This document shows, in pieces, positions 1 to 11,399 of a stretch of DNA of 64,000 nucleotides. Both the position numbers and the translations under genes were made by a program. The stretch is taken from contig NW_024467101.1 in assembly GCF_017591425.1 (NCBI RefSeq), positions 13,590,918 to 13,654,917 of the forward strand, given 5' to 3'. The notes under the pieces were generated by a model. That model searched no databases and had not been told where the DNA came from. It was given only the letters and a program-made list of their open reading frames with translations. Source of the stretch: Ochotona curzoniae. Its lineage: Eukaryota; Chordata; Mammalia; Lagomorpha; Ochotonidae. Each line of letters opens with the position of its first letter. Positions within the stretch are counted from its first letter, which is position 1.

Positions 1-324
1 AAGGATCAAGTCTGGTTGCCGGTGCCTCCCAGGCACAGCCAGGCTCAGCTCCCTGCTACCTCCTGGCTACCTCCCCGGAGCCTCGGATACAGTGTAGCTC
101 TGAACTGCTGGTCTGGATCTCCTGCAGCCCTCTCATGATCTTCCTCCACAGAGTCACCTGCCTGGGCGCTCCAACTGACCATATCCCACCCTTGCTTACT
201 CCTTGGCCCTTCTTTGTCTAAATTAATCCTGAGTCTCACCCTGGGGACTCTGTGGAAGTAAGGATTTCTGGCATGTGCTCAATTCACTTACTTTTGGATG
301 AGGATCTGAAATCTGCCTTAAGAA

Positions 325-530
325 AAAATATTTGAGAGGAAGAGATAACCCCCATCTCCTGATTCACTGTCCAAATGCCCGAGAGGTTCAGGGCAAGACC
401 AGGGTCAATGTCAGGAACCAGGAGTTCAATGCAAGTCTCCCAGGCGGGTGGCAGGAACCGAACTCTCGGAGTCATCACCGCAGCCTTTCAGGCTCTGCAT
501 TAGCAGAAAGCTGGAATAAAGAGGGAAACG
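325..530 (-). mobile_element. C-repeat SINE, old, head-truncated
   Basis: The antisense C-repeat body is recognisable: the T/A-rich tail near 325, then 'tgattcactgtccaaatg', 'aggaaccaggagttc', 'gggtggcaggaacc' and 'cattagcagaaagctgg'. It is more diverged than most copies in the window, and the head end beyond 530 is missing. Confidence 0.55.
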
Positions 531-2225
531 GCGGTCCTAATTGGCGTCTTCACTGTTGGACTCGAGGGCCACCCCAGGTGGTTCGTCATGCGACAGTTCT
601 TAGATCCTGCTTTGAGACACGCTATGGTCAGAACGGCTGAACATGCCATGGCTTTCATTTCACTTCCTGACCTGACTCTTTTAAACCTCCTTGTCCCACA
701 CTCCAGTGATGCCATGTCACCCATCTCCCCTCTACGCCTTCACACGTTCTCCGTGTCTAAAATGCCTCTCTTACTACATGCTGGGGAGCGCCTTATGTTC
801 TGGGGTCCAGTGCAAAGGCTGCTTGCTTCTCTAAACCCTCTTTGAGCCCTCCAGGAAGAGCCATGCACGGGGTGTGTAGACACAGAGGTGGAAGGAAGCC
901 GGTGCGTGAAGATGTGTGTGTGCACCGTGGGTGTGTCCTGCCGGGAGGAGCGCACTAAGCCACCTGTGTCCATTGCTTCCTGTGGCTCCTCCGTGGGCTT
1001 TGCGCTCTTCGGAAACTGACAGCTTCCACTCTCAGCTCCTTTTCCAACCACTGAAATATGACTGGGTAGAGACGGTGTGGGTTTGGCCTGGTAGGTGAGA
1101 TGCCCGAGTCTCCTGCCGGAATCCCTGGGTTTGAATCCTGCCTCTGACTCGTGGCTTGCTCAAGTGGTGGGGTCACTGCCACTCATGAAGGAAACACCAG
1201 GAGGTGGAGATGAGAGTTCTGACTCTGTCATTCAAACGAAAAAGAAAAAAAAAAGGTAACAGAGAAAGAGGGCGTGGGAACATTCTCTACAAATGCCCCT
1301 TATAGGGTCTCACTGCAAAGCCACCAATTCAGACACTCTGGGTGGCTACAATGACTCCCCGCGACTCCCCGCATGCAGGTGAAAGATGAGAAGCTAGGTT
1401 AGGTTAGCATCATTCAGACCAGGCTGCACATGAGCGCTACTTGGGGAATAGAAAAGAAAAAAAAAAAAAAACACAGTCGAGATGAGCAGACTCCACCCCA
1501 AACCACTTACACCAGAATCCTGGCAGGTCTGGGGTTACGCGCATCTCTCTTGCTGATTGTGTTTGCTGTCAGGACTAAGAGACGCTTACACCGGTTAAAC
1601 AGCCCCTGAACAATGGGTGTTTGCGGGAGTGAATGGTTAATGTGTTCTCTGCAATTTGATCTCAGACATCATTGTTTTATGCAGGGGAAGGCGGAAAACA
1701 CCTTCTTTGGGGAGGTGGGGGGAGCTGCCATCCGTGGGAGAGCTGCAGAGTTAACCACTTCCTGCATTTTTTTTCCCCCAGCGCCGGGCACAGCGCTGTG
1801 CAAGGTTCTGAGTGTGGGCAGAGCTGGGGTCTGCACCTTCACGCGTGCCTTCACACGCAGGGGTCTGTGTTGCCGGCGGGGCAGCTACTTCGGGGCCTCG
1901 TCTGCAGTAGCTGAGATCCATGGTTGGCCTTTTGCCCAGCTCCCTTGGGAATGGACACAGCTCTTTCCCTCCTTGTTTCGTGAGATAAATAAGGGACAAA
2001 AACACAAGGACGCTGCTCACAGCTGGCTGTGTTGCAGGTGCCGTGGGCGAGGTTATGCAACAAGCCGGGATGACTGGAGACGAGTCCAAGCAATTGGCCA
2101 CCAGAGTAAGTATTTTTTGCATCACACAGTTCCTTGCCTATTACCCTTGTTCAATTTCAAAATTGTCGTTACATAAGCTGAACTCATGGATTTCAGAAGC
2201 ATAGATTTCAAAAGGGAATTAAAAA
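530..2225. other. intergenic, mostly unassigned
   Basis: No gene seen. 1090-1250 may be a badly diverged sense C repeat ('ccgagtctcctgccggaatc', A-rich end at 1240). 1750-1770 holds adjacent RUNX-like and ETS-like motifs (aaccacttcctgc). The open frames here have no recognisable product. Confidence 0.4.
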
Positions 2226-2555
2226 AAATTTTCAAGACAAATTTGTTGTATTGGAAAGGCAGTAATACAGAGAGAAAGAGAAACAGAGAAAGATCTTCCC
2301 TCCAGAAATTCATTTCCCAAATGACCACAAGAGCTGCAGCTGAGCCAATCTAAAGCCGGGAGCCAGGAGCTTCTCTCTGAGTCTCCTACACGAGTAGAGG
2401 ATCCCAAGGCTTTGAGCCATCCTCTACTGCTTTCCCAACCACAAGCAGGGAGCTGGATGGGAAGTGGAGCAGCCGGGACATGAACTGGTGCCCGTATGGG
2501 ATGCCAGAGCTTGGCGGTGGAGGATTAGCCAGTTGGACCATCACACTGATATTGC
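2225..2555 (-). mobile_element. C-repeat SINE, near full length
   Basis: The antisense element has its tail at 2225, 'ttggaaaggcag', 'gggagccaggagcttc', 'caagcagggagctgg', 'tgccagagcttggcggtgg' and a head near 2550. The spelling is moderately diverged. Confidence 0.75.
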
Positions 2556-2644
2556 TTACTAACTAGAAGATATTGACCTAGCTATATAGAACACACACAT
2601 ACAGACATGCAATATGTAAAGACACTGTTCTAAGCATTTTACAA

Positions 2645-3725
2645 ATCATTTGTCAACATCCATGAGGGATTTTCAAAAACATTCATGGATAACAGGTTTA
2701 ATAAAACAAGATAGATGGATTGCATAATTTTTTAGCAAGGAAATATTCCTCACGCTAACTTGTTCTAACATGTCTGAGCAGAATCTAGTCTGAGGCATTA
2801 AATAGGCGCAGACATCAGTTTGAAAACAGTCCAAATGAAAGCAAGAACAAACACCATGTTCATCTACAGTGAGCTTGCAAGCCGGAAGGTGAGATCATTG
2901 CTGTAACAAAGAAACCAACAGCGGAAGCATGGGGAACTCATTTTAAAATGCAGCGAGGTTAAAAGAAAATAAAGCAATTCGATGATCCTGAACACGATGC
3001 CTACAGCAGTAGCAACCCGCTCACCACAATTTGCGAGGAAAAAAATTCATCTCGTTCATGCTCTAATTGAAGGGAACTGACAATTAGCAGCCAAAAAAAA
3101 AAAAAAAGAACCGACAAGATAGGCATCTCAGTTGGTTCGGCTTGTTCAATTTGAATTCCAGCAGAAAAACATGAACCCGGAGCCATGAGTGCCGGAACTG
3201 TTGCTGCACTCGGGTCAGCTTCAGACAAGAGGAGAGACACAAGGGCCGATTTTCAACAAATGGAATCAAGATGCGGAAGTGTTTCGGACAAGTGTCTGAG
3301 CAGAAGATGGAGCACGGCCTTCACGGAGATTGCTGAAGACAAGGCACCTGCACCAGCACGTGGCTCGGCCAGGGGTGAAGGTCACGGCCGTGGGGTTTGG
3401 GTGTGCTGAAGGCATTTTGCTGCTGCCTTACTGGAGGGTCTTCTGACTTCTTTTTGTTTCTTAATCTTCAAAACAAACAAAAACAAAACAAAACAAAACA
3501 ACGACAAAACCCACCACTTTCAAAACTACCCATTTCTCTTTAATTAGTAATGTTGAAAAAAAAAAAAAAGACCGCGCATTGGCAGGCTTCTGCCTCTAGA
3601 ACCCTCAGTTCTTTAGGGATGGATTAAACAGCTTGATTTACAAAAGAATCTTGAACTTGATGGAGCTTATGTAGAGATAGAACATTTATGTTTTCAATTT
3701 TCAAAAAGGGTGTATTTATTTAAAA
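2645..3725 (+). mobile_element. decayed, internally deleted Tc1/mariner transposon (MARNA-like)
   Basis: Sequence from about 3190 to 3710 follows the transposase region of the ancient mammalian irritans-type mariner I recognise: an 'EDKA' segment near 3340, 'gtgctgaaggcattttgct' near 3400, 'cttctgacttctttttgttt' (about 3440) and 'ccctcagttctttagggatg' (about 3603). It ends in 'ttgaacttgatggagcttatg'. About 400 bp of the catalytic centre is missing between the 'ctggaggg' and 'cttctgacttc' segments. A terminal-repeat-like 'gagggattttcaaaaa' sits at about 2663, with 'tttcaattttcaaaaagg' at the far end. A (CAAAA)n tract and a poly-A run are inserted. Frameshifts and stops show it is dead; the open frame 3185-3409 is a remnant. 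The left half is assigned mainly by continuity. Confidence 0.6.
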
Positions 3726-4022
3726 GGCAGAGTTACAAAAAAAAAAAAAAAAAAAAGGAGAGAGAGAATTTTCCACCTGCTGCTTCACTCACCAATGGTT
3801 GTAATGGCAAGAGCTAACCTAGACCAAACTCAGGAGCCAGGAGCTTCTTCGGGGTCTCCCACACGAGTACAGATACCCAAGTGCTTGGGCCATCTTCGTC
3901 TGCTTTCCTAGGTGCATTGGAAGAAAGCTGGATCAAAATGAAGCAGCCAGAACTTGAACCAGCACCCACATGGGATACCAGCACCACAGACGGATGTTTC
4001 ATATGCCACACTACGGTGCCAC
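3708..4022 (-). mobile_element. C-repeat SINE with long A-run in its tail
   Basis: Antisense copy abutting the mariner 3-prime end: 'atttatttaaaaggcagagttac', an 18-base A run, 'ctgctgcttcactcacc', 'ggagccaggagcttctt', then 'catatgccacactacggtgcc' at the head. Confidence 0.75.
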
Positions 4023-4079
4023 AGTCTATTTCTCCTTAATTTTGTGTTTTTAATTTTTTTTTTTTTTTTTGAGTTTAAG

Positions 4080-4745
4080 AGTCAGAAAGAGGGAGAGCGG
4101 CCACAGTCTTATTGCGCAGTCTGTCCCCTGTTCCAGCCCCTGTTGGCGGGTGCTGCAACCTATCCCAGCCCAGCCTGATTGCTGTCCAGGTCCTAATGTG
4201 AACTGCCTGGTGTTGTGGCCCAATCTGGCTCCTCCTGCCTCCCTGGTCTGGTTCTCAGATCTGCCAATGGGTGTTATGTGCAGGCCCAGACTGGGCTGTA
4301 CCCAAACCTGACCCACATGTGTGCCAGTGGGTACTGTAGCTTGGCGTTCTTTGGGCTGCTCATGCCTTGAGTCCTGTGTTCACCTGCAGGGCCTGCGTCT
4401 CAATGAAGGAGTTTCCCAAGCTCTTCCACCGAGTTTCCTCCCAGTGGCAGTTCTTGCACACACCAGTAGGTCGTTGGCCTAAGCTGACTTTGTCCACCTC
4501 CTGTCGTGACAGGAACAGTGGCCTTGTTCCACTGGCCACATCCATTCTGGTTCTTGTTGTTGGTTGTTGCACCCCAGCGCTACCTGCAACCCTGTTTGGG
4601 GCACCTCCTGAGCTCCCCAGCAAAGCCTGACCCCATCCACAGTTCTTGGAGGAACCAGCAGAAATTGTAGTCCTACGGGGGTGAGCCCACATAGCCCCCC
4701 AGATTCTGCTTCTCTCACTCTTGTTTTCCCCTCCAAACCACTTTG
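4080..4745 (+). repeat. unassigned dispersed repeat containing about 60-bp tandem units
   Basis: Four units with a period near 60 bp start at about 4146, 4208, 4266 and 4326, each opening with a variant of 'aatgggtgctgtagcc' and closing in a 'catgtgtgcc'-like string. The same unit type recurs at about 13580-13900. The right part (4360-4745) is single-copy-looking GC-rich sequence. It lacks SINE features. It resembles a lagomorph L1 untranslated region in style, but I cannot assign it. Confidence 0.45.
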
Positions 4746-5144
4746 GTGTCAGGCCCCTACATACGTATCTATGTTATGGATTTATCAACGGAAGTCCCTC
4801 AGCTGTAATTCCTGATATGGGCATAAAAACCACAGGTCATCTCTCACTGTCACCTGTGTGATCCCATCATCCCCTGCAAATCAAGACCCTCTGTGAGGCA
4901 GCACACCCAGGCGACCCGAGGGTCTTGGCCCAGCACCTGTGGCAGCTGGGCTGCCCGGCTACAGGCACCCGTGTGGCTCAAAAAACCCTAACCTCCCGAT
5001 GGGATGGTCCTTGAGGCCTGTTGAGCCTCCCTCCCTCAAGGGACCCGGTGTGTCAGGGTCGGAAAAGCCTCCAAGCAGAGGGTCTTGAAGGCCTGCCATG
5101 AGGATCCCTCCCCCAGGGCAGCATGCATTCTAGAACTTGCTTTG

Positions 5145-5430
5145 CAGGTTAAAATGCCGCCTTTGATGCCAGCATCCCGTATGTGTGCCTGTGTGAGACC
5201 TGGCTGCTCGGCTTCCCATCCAGCTCCTTGCTGATGTTCCTGAGAAAGCAGCAGATGGTGGTTCAAGTGCCTGGGCCCCTGCCACCCGTGTGGGAGATCC
5301 TGGCTACAGCCTGGCATACCAGCTGTTGCAATCATCTAGGGCAGTAAGGCAGTGGGTGGAAGATCTGTGTGTGTGTGTGTGTGTGTGTATTCTTCTGCCT
5401 TCCAAATAAATTTAAAAAGAACAAACAAAC
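5145..5430 (+). mobile_element. C-repeat SINE with expanded (TG)n tail
   Basis: Sense copy: 'gatgccagcatcccgtatg', 'cccatccagctccttgctg', 'cctgggcccctgccacccg', 'ggtggaagatc', then (TG)12 at 5366-5389 in place of the usual ct tract, then 'ccttccaaataaattt'. The head is partly lost. Confidence 0.75.
5366..5389. repeat. (TG)n microsatellite
   Basis: About 12 uninterrupted TG units lying in the tail region of a C-repeat SINE, where simple repeats commonly seed. Confidence 0.95.
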
Positions 5431-5964
5431 ATATTATTTATACAAGCTCATTTTGAAGACATTCATAGAAAAGCAACTGGAAAAATACGCACATCATAAT
5501 GCTTGATGGTTTCTTTGTGTTGCATTTTTTTCTTCCAAACTTCCTGTGATATCTGAAATTAGACACTCTAAAATGTATGATGAATATGATCCTTCTTCTG
5601 GGAGTACATCTTTGCATAACTAAGAGGACATGGTGCACAGCGCGAGTGTAGTAAAAATCAGGAGAAGAACTTGGCTGTGAAAACAGTGTTGTTCCGGGCA
5701 TCTGCGAAGAGGCTCTGAGACGGATCGGCAGGGGGCGTGACCCTGCACGGCCCTAAGGTGGACGCGCCGCGCCTTCCTCCACGCTCGGCTTTCAGATGCG
5801 CTGCATCCGGAGATGCGAGGATTCAAGGTGTGAAATGTGGATGTTCCAGAAACACAGGCGGTCTCAAGTTGACAGGGAAGATATTTTCGGAGTAGAACGC
5901 AGGTCTTTCAGAAAGGAAGTAGAGCCCAAGTCCTTTCTCTTATTGTCATTTCATAAACGATAAT

Positions 5965-6235
5965 AAAAGTTTAATTATTTGAGATGCAGAGGGAGAGAGA
6001 GAGATCTGGCCTTCACCGGTTCACTCGCTAAAGAGCGGCAACAGCTGGGATAGGGCCAGACCCAAGCCAGGCATCTGGAACTCCATCTGGGTCTCCCATT
6101 TGGGCAGCAAGGAGCCTTGCACCATCCTCTGCTGCCTTGCCAGACACATAGCATGGAGCCGGACGGGAAGAGAGACTCGGCTGATGGAATGCCACAGATG
6201 GCAATGTGCTATGCCACAGTGCTGCCCCCAGCCCC
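5965..6235 (-). mobile_element. C-repeat SINE, body diverged
   Basis: Antisense copy: 'tttaattatttgagatgcag', 'gttcactcgctaaagagcgg', 'aggcatctggaactccatc', ending 'tgccacagtgctgccccc' at the head. Confidence 0.7.
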
Positions 6236-6472
6236 AAGTCCCTTACTTCAAGACATTTATGTGGTAGGAACTTAAGCTCCGGGCGGTGCTGGGAGCTGAG
6301 GTCCCAGGAGGAAAGGACACGCAAGGGCGGGGTCCCTATTCGCACCACTTTCTGCAAGAGGTGAACAAGATGAGAAGCAGAACTGTGCGGTTTGTTGCCA
6401 GCCCTTTTGCTACTGTGTAACCCCCACCCCATGATGCAAGCAGCTAGGCAGATCTCTGGGTTATTTTGTTTT

Positions 6473-6800
6473 TTAAAGATTTATTTATTTTTATTGGAAA
6501 GTCAGATATACAGAGAGGAGGAGAGACAGAGAGGAAGATCTTCCATCTGCTGACCCGCTGCCCAAGTGGCCACAATGGCCAGTGCTGCGTCAATCCAAAG
6601 CCAGGAACCCAGAGCTTCCTCGGGGTCTCCCACGTGGGTGCAGGGTCCCAAAGCTTTGGGCCGTCCTTGACTGCTTTCCCAGGCCACAAGCAGGGAGCTG
6701 GATGGGAAGCAGGGCCACCAGAACACAAACTGGTGCCCATATGGGATCATGGCACATGCAAGGCTAGGACTTTAGCCACTAGGCTACCACACTGGGCGCA
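6473..6800 (-). mobile_element. C-repeat SINE, young-looking full-length copy
   Basis: Antisense, close to the common subtype in this window: 'aaagatttatttatttttat', 'cttccatctgctgacccgct', 'gcttcctcggggtctcccac', 'gggatcatggcacatgcaag', head 'accacactgggcgc'. Followed directly by a second antisense copy. Confidence 0.88.
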
Positions 6801-6819
6801 TTTTATTTTAACTTTTAAA

Positions 6820-7115
6820 AAGATTAATTTTAACTTTTTTTTTTTTATTGGAAAGTCAAGTATACAGAGAGGAGATAGAGAGAGAAAGATCTTCTGTCTG
6901 CTGAGTTGATCTAAAGCCAGGATCCAGGAACTTCTTCCAGGTCTCCCACACGGGTGCAGGGTCCCAAGTCTTTGGGCCGTCCTCGACTGCTTTCCCAGGC
7001 CACAGGCCGGGAGCTGGATGGGAAATGGAACAGCTGGGACATGTATGAGCGCCCATATGTGCTCCCGGTAGATGCAAGGTGAGGATTTAGCCACTTGGCT
7101 ATCACTCTGGACCCT
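6820..7115 (-). mobile_element. C-repeat SINE, tandem neighbour of the preceding copy
   Basis: Antisense: poly-T and 'attggaaagtcaagtatac' at the tail, 'acttcttccaggtctcccac', 'gggagctggatgggaaatgg', head 'tatcactctggaccc'. It lacks part of the body after 'tctgctgagttgatc'. Confidence 0.85.
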
Positions 7116-8000
7116 CGAATCTGGGGTTATTTTACAAGAACACTCATCCTATTGAGGAGGAGTGTGCCTCCAAGCACCATCCCATTGGGGAGTGGTTTTT
7201 GTGAGGATTTGCATGCGATTTGCACATATTCCCTGAGGGCTCACTGGTCCTCAATGGGGGAAATGGCAGGAGACAGAGGAACTTTGGAGGGTGGAGTTCA
7301 ATGCAAGGTAACCAAGTTGTGGCAGGTGTCAGCTGGCACCCCGACTGAGGGCTGCCTCTCCCTCTTGTGTTCTGATCCCGCCTGGCTCACCCCTCGTTTG
7401 TGTCTCTCCTGCTCCAGGCCAAGACAGGGCAGAGGCAAAGGCCAAAGCTGGCATGGCTGGGGGGCATCCGCCCCTGGAGCTTTCTAAAGAAGTGTGGCCC
7501 TGCGGGCACCCTAATTGGAACCTCCAGCCTCCAGCGCCGTGGGAGAACAGAATTCTGTTAGGTCAGCTGCCTTTGTTGGAGCCGCTTCAGGAAACTAGCC
7601 ATGTTTTACTGGGAGGTTAATGAGGTGTCAGCTGACCAGCGTTCGGATGGCACAGGACTATCTAATGGTGGACATGAAGTGGGCATTCCAGAGGTGCCTG
7701 TTGTGAAAAAGTGAACTGAATGTTGATCAAAAGGCCAAGTGAAGTCTGGATATGTGCTTTAGCCATTTTCTTTAGACCCTAAGTGGGTGAGTACCTGCCA
7801 TTTAGCACACTTGCATGCGACATTGGACTTCACGCGTGGAACTGCAGCAGGCACTGCAAGGTGTGTCCTGATCATTTAAATGGCTATCAGGAGGGTGTGT
7901 TGGGTCGCAGCCTAGCTCTAGGTTGAAGCCAAACAATACAGGGAATTTATTATCTATTTACTCATATAACTAAATGCCTAGAGACAGGGCTATCTTCCTC
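7116..8000. other. intergenic, nothing recognised
   Basis: Single-copy-looking sequence. No repeat family, splice structure or coding frame that I can support. Confidence 0.5.
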
Positions 8001-8004
8001 TTTT

Positions 8005-8110
8005 TTTTTTTTTTTTAAGACAGGGTGGCAGAGACAGAGCAAAGTCTTCCATCTGCTGATTCACTCCCCAGATGATTGTAACAGCCAGGGCTGAGCCAGG
8101 ATTAAAAACT
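8005..8110 (-). mobile_element. C-repeat SINE fragment (tail half)
   Basis: Tail half of an antisense element: poly-T, 'gacagggtggcagagacag', 'ccatctgctgattcactccc', 'cagccagggctgagcc'. It stops about 20 bp before a sense-strand copy. Confidence 0.7.
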
Positions 8111-8130
8111 TGATAAAAGAGAAAGTGTAG

Positions 8131-8465
8131 GGCCTGGCACGGTAGCGCAGCAGCTGGGGTCCTAGCCTTGCACGCTCTGGGATCCCATATGGGTGCCGGT
8201 TTGTGCCCCACTCTCCATCCAGCTCCCTGTTTGTGGCCTGGGAAAGCAGTCAAGAATGACTCAATGCCTCGGAGCTCTGCACCCACACGGGAGATCCCGA
8301 GGAAGCTCTGGGTTCCTGGCTTTGGATCGACGCAGCTCTGGCCATTGTGGCCACTTGGGGAGTGAGTAAGCAGATGGAAGATCTTCCTCTCTGTCTCTCC
8401 TCTTCTCTGTCTCTCCTCTTCTCTTCCAATAAAAATAAATAATAAATCTTTAAAAAATAAAACAA
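8131..8465 (+). mobile_element. C-repeat SINE, full length, sense
   Basis: Complete element: head 'gggcctggcacggtagcgca', 'gggatcccatatgggtgccg', 'ggcctgggaaagcagtcaag', 'gaggaagctctgggttcctg', ct-rich stretch, and 'aataaaaataaataataaat' tail. One of the best preserved copies. Confidence 0.92.
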
Positions 8466-8524
8466 AAAGGAAGTATCTAATTGGAGTGACCCATGTCACA
8501 TGATATGCTGGATTTTTTTTTTTT

Positions 8525-8895
8525 TTTACAGGTTTACATAGTTGATCAGGATGGGAAGGATAAAGGGTTAAAGGAAAGTGGGTGGGACATTTGTTTCCAA
8601 TATTTTGCTTTCTTCTCATATCTGGGGGGAGAGGGGAAGTTAGGGGAGAAGCTGCACCCAGCCTCCCAATTGCCCCAGACCCCGGGGATGGGAGACCACC
8701 CAATGTTATTTCAGGACCCTCGATGTGCAGCACACTCTGAGGCCTCTGCTTAAGTGGTTTCAGCAGTTTTGAAACAATGTTGATCTCAGCGATCCAAGGA
8801 TGAGGAAATCCTTCCAAGGTCTATTGGCTGACCTGGTCCGCCTCAGAGTCTCCGTTTGCCCAGGTATCTGCTGTCAACACTTGGCTGGGGTGGTT
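8525..8895 (+). repeat. unassigned 370-bp dispersed repeat, copy 1
   Basis: Collinear with 12935-13310: shared landmarks are 'acatagttgatca', 'gaggaaatccttccaagg' (copy 2 has 'gagaaaatccttccaagg'), 'ctccgtttgcccag' and 'cttggctggg'. Same strand, about 4.4 kb apart, clearly diverged. No SINE promoter or coding potential is seen. Probably a fragment of a larger lagomorph retroelement. Confidence 0.7.
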
Positions 8896-9894
8896 GTGAG
8901 TCACATTCCCCTTGGCCAGAAACAAATCACATTCTCTTTGTAACAGACGTTGCTTCTGTTCCCTTCAGCAGGTGCTTGCTTTCCCAGCCTCTCAAAGTGG
9001 AATTGTTCCTGATAATTTGCTTTAATGAGCAGGATGGGGCAGGTTGGCTGCAGCAGCAGCAGAGCCCATGTCTTAGGAAATCTGCTAGTGTCTCTTCTCA
9101 CTCTCCTGGAGCCATAAGACCATCATGCTGCAGATAACCTTCCAAAACTCGACAGACCTGAGCCTCCTTCGAGCTCTATCAGCACTGAGTGCTGCAGATC
9201 AAGTGAGGCTGAATCTTCTAGCCCGGCCCACCCTCCAGGTGAATGCATCAGCCACAGGCAGGAACTCAGCCTGCAGTATCCTAAGAAATTGCAAATGGTT
9301 ACTTTTAAGCCTCTCCCTATGGTCTTGCTCACTGCACAGCAATAGATAGCAGGAATGCAGCCCCACCCCCATTTGTACCCAGAGGGGCTTTCAGGAACCT
9401 CCGGGCAGTATGAGGGCTGCAAATTTATATTTTCTGCCCCACCAGCTGCCTACACTCAGGGAGAAGCACTCCTTTAGAATGCAAGTGCACTCCTGTTTAG
9501 AAAAGATACCTGGAGTTCAAACAACGAGCATCCACTCTGTTTTGCGTCGTGCTTCTTGTAAGCAGAGCCGTGTAAGCACACAGAGTGCCTGTTACACGTC
9601 ATCTTGGATTCAGCAATAAATATCACTTGGATGGACTGACCTGAAGGAGATAGAAACGGTAGCTTTGGCCATCTGTAATCCTCCACTTCTGCTGGCCTGA
9701 TTTGAGAACAAACACACATCAAGCCACAAGAGAGCGACTGATTTAGAATGAATTAAATAAAGCAACATGGAGGACGTCGGTGCTGAGCTCTCCAAGGTGG
9801 GACCCAGGCACACCTGTTCTGAGCGTGGAAGTCAGGACTGCCACGTAAGCCAGGTCAGAAGCGGACTTGGCGTTGCCATCTGTGGAGTAAGCGC
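8896..9894. other. intergenic, nothing recognised
   Basis: No supported gene or repeat between the 370-bp repeat and the hAT relic. Confidence 0.5.
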
Positions 9895-10115
9895 CAACCC
9901 AATGATTCTCATCAAGAGGTAATTTTGCTTCCCAGGGGACATTTGGCAATGTCTGGGGGTGTTTTTTTGGTTGTCACTATTAGGCAGCAGGGTGGGTGGG
10001 AGCCAAGGATGTTGCTTAACAATCTGCCATGTCCAGGGCATTTCCCCTCTCCCCTCCTCCTCCACCAGCAAAGGATGATCTGGCTTATAATATCAATAGT
10101 GCAGAGGTTAATAAA
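9895..10115 (+). mobile_element. hAT-Charlie-type non-autonomous DNA transposon relic
   Basis: Matches the mammalian-wide relic I know from 'ggggacatttggcaatgtct', a ttttttggttgtcac block and 'tcaatagtgcagaggtt' near its end. The exact MER family name is not assigned. A second copy is at 32635-32800. Confidence 0.6.
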
Positions 10116-10294
10116 GCCTGATTTAGAACTGCCAAATAGAATAGGAGTCCTAACCATATTGTTGTATCTTCAAATAGTCATAGCTCACAAAGCCCATGTT
10201 TTTTAGCATGGCACCACGTATAACACTCCCACTCCCTAAAACTGAAAAGAAACGGAGACATAGTTGCTTGCAAGCAGGAGCGTGTGACTGTGCA

Positions 10295-10720
10295 AAGGCA
10301 GCTGTGTTCAGAATGGACTCCACATGGAAGCAACCCAAATCTTGTTGACTGGTGAATGGATAAACAAAATGCGATCTGTCCATGGTACTCAGAAATAAAA
10401 GGAAGAAGTCCTGTGACACACCCCAGTGTGGAGGAGCCTCAGAAACATTATGCACAGAGAGAGAGTGCAAAACCACAAAGACCCTAGATGGCATGATTCC
10501 ACTTATAGGAAATGCCCAGAAGAAGCCAGTGATGGAGACATAAAGGAGAAAAGTGATTGCCTAGGGCTGGGGGTGGCAGTGGGAATTCACTCTAAAGGGA
10601 CATGAGAGATCTTATCAGGATGATGACAGTAATCTAAAACTGGGTTACAGTGATGGTTGTGTACGTCGCTGAACTCTCCCCAAAGTACTCAGCTGTACAC
10701 TTAGCAAGGACCTGGGTGTA
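10295..10720 (+). mobile_element. old L1 (LINE-1) 3-prime end fragment
   Basis: Follows the mammalian L1M 3-prime untranslated region in sense: 'gaagcaacccaaatcttg', 'gtgaatggataaacaaaatg', 'atgattccacttatagg', 'gattgcctagggctgggggt', 'acagtgatggttgtgtac', 'agctgtacactta'. Non-coding. Confidence 0.8.
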
Positions 10721-10727
10721 TTTTTTA

Positions 10728-11080
10728 AGTGATTTATTTATTTATTTGAAAGGCAGAGTTACAGAGAGAAACAGGGAAGGGGATATGAAGGAGAGACGGA
10801 AAGAGGAAGATGAGAGAGAGAGAGATTTTCTTTCTACTGGCTCACTCTCTGAATGCCTGCCCAGACCAAGTATAGGGTCTGGGAACTCAGTCCAGGCATC
10901 CCACAGGTTGGCAGGGGTCTGAGTACTTGAGGCATCAGCACCTGCTTCCTCCAAGGGCGTGCATGAGCAGGAAGCTGCAATGGAGAGTGGAGATGGGTCT
11001 CGAACCCTGACCCTTTGATATGGGATACAGGCATCCCAAGTGGTGTCTCAAACACCTGTTACCCCCAGCACCCACCTTAT
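10728..11080 (-). mobile_element. C-repeat SINE, older subtype
   Basis: Antisense: 'gtgatttatttatttatttg', 'gaaaggcagagttacagaga', purine-rich gaga block, 'ctgggaactcagtccaggc', 'atgagcaggaagctgcaatg', head 'acccccagcacccacc'. Inserted beside the L1 end. Confidence 0.8.
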
Positions 11081-11084
11081 TTCT

Positions 11085-11225
11085 TTAATAAAAATGAAGT
11101 GTAATAATGGTACCCATGCAGTGGGAGAGTTTTGTGGATTAAATGAGCTCATATGTTAAACAAGATAACAATGTAAACTCTTAGCCTGGTGCTGGCTACG
11201 CAGAAAACATCCAATACCTGTCAGG
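11085..11225 (+). repeat. MIR SINE fragment
   Basis: The sense MIR 3-prime region is recognisable from 'taataatggtacccatgc', 'gattaaatgagctcatatg' and 'agcctggtgctggctacg'. Confidence 0.6.
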
Positions 11226-11399
11226 GCCCGTCATGAAGATAAAGTGAATAAGGGAACTCACACATATGTGTTGAATACAAAATTCAGAACTGGTCCCTGT
11301 GACCAGGTCCTACGCAGTGAACCCCAGGAGTTCGTACCTGTCCCAAATCCTTTGGTTGTCTGTTAGAACAGCACCTTGGACAGAGGCTGCCTAGCCTAT

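Noticed and set aside
1613..2176. 187-codon plus-strand open frame
   Set aside because: No recognisable domain or homologue, overlapping open frames on both strands, no promoter or splice context; composition fits GC-rich intergenic DNA.
7990..8817. 275-codon minus-strand open frame
   Set aside because: It runs through two C-repeat SINEs and the 370-bp repeat. The peptide is SINE-derived (PSGHNGQSCVDPKPGTQSF type) and recurs in other SINE copies.
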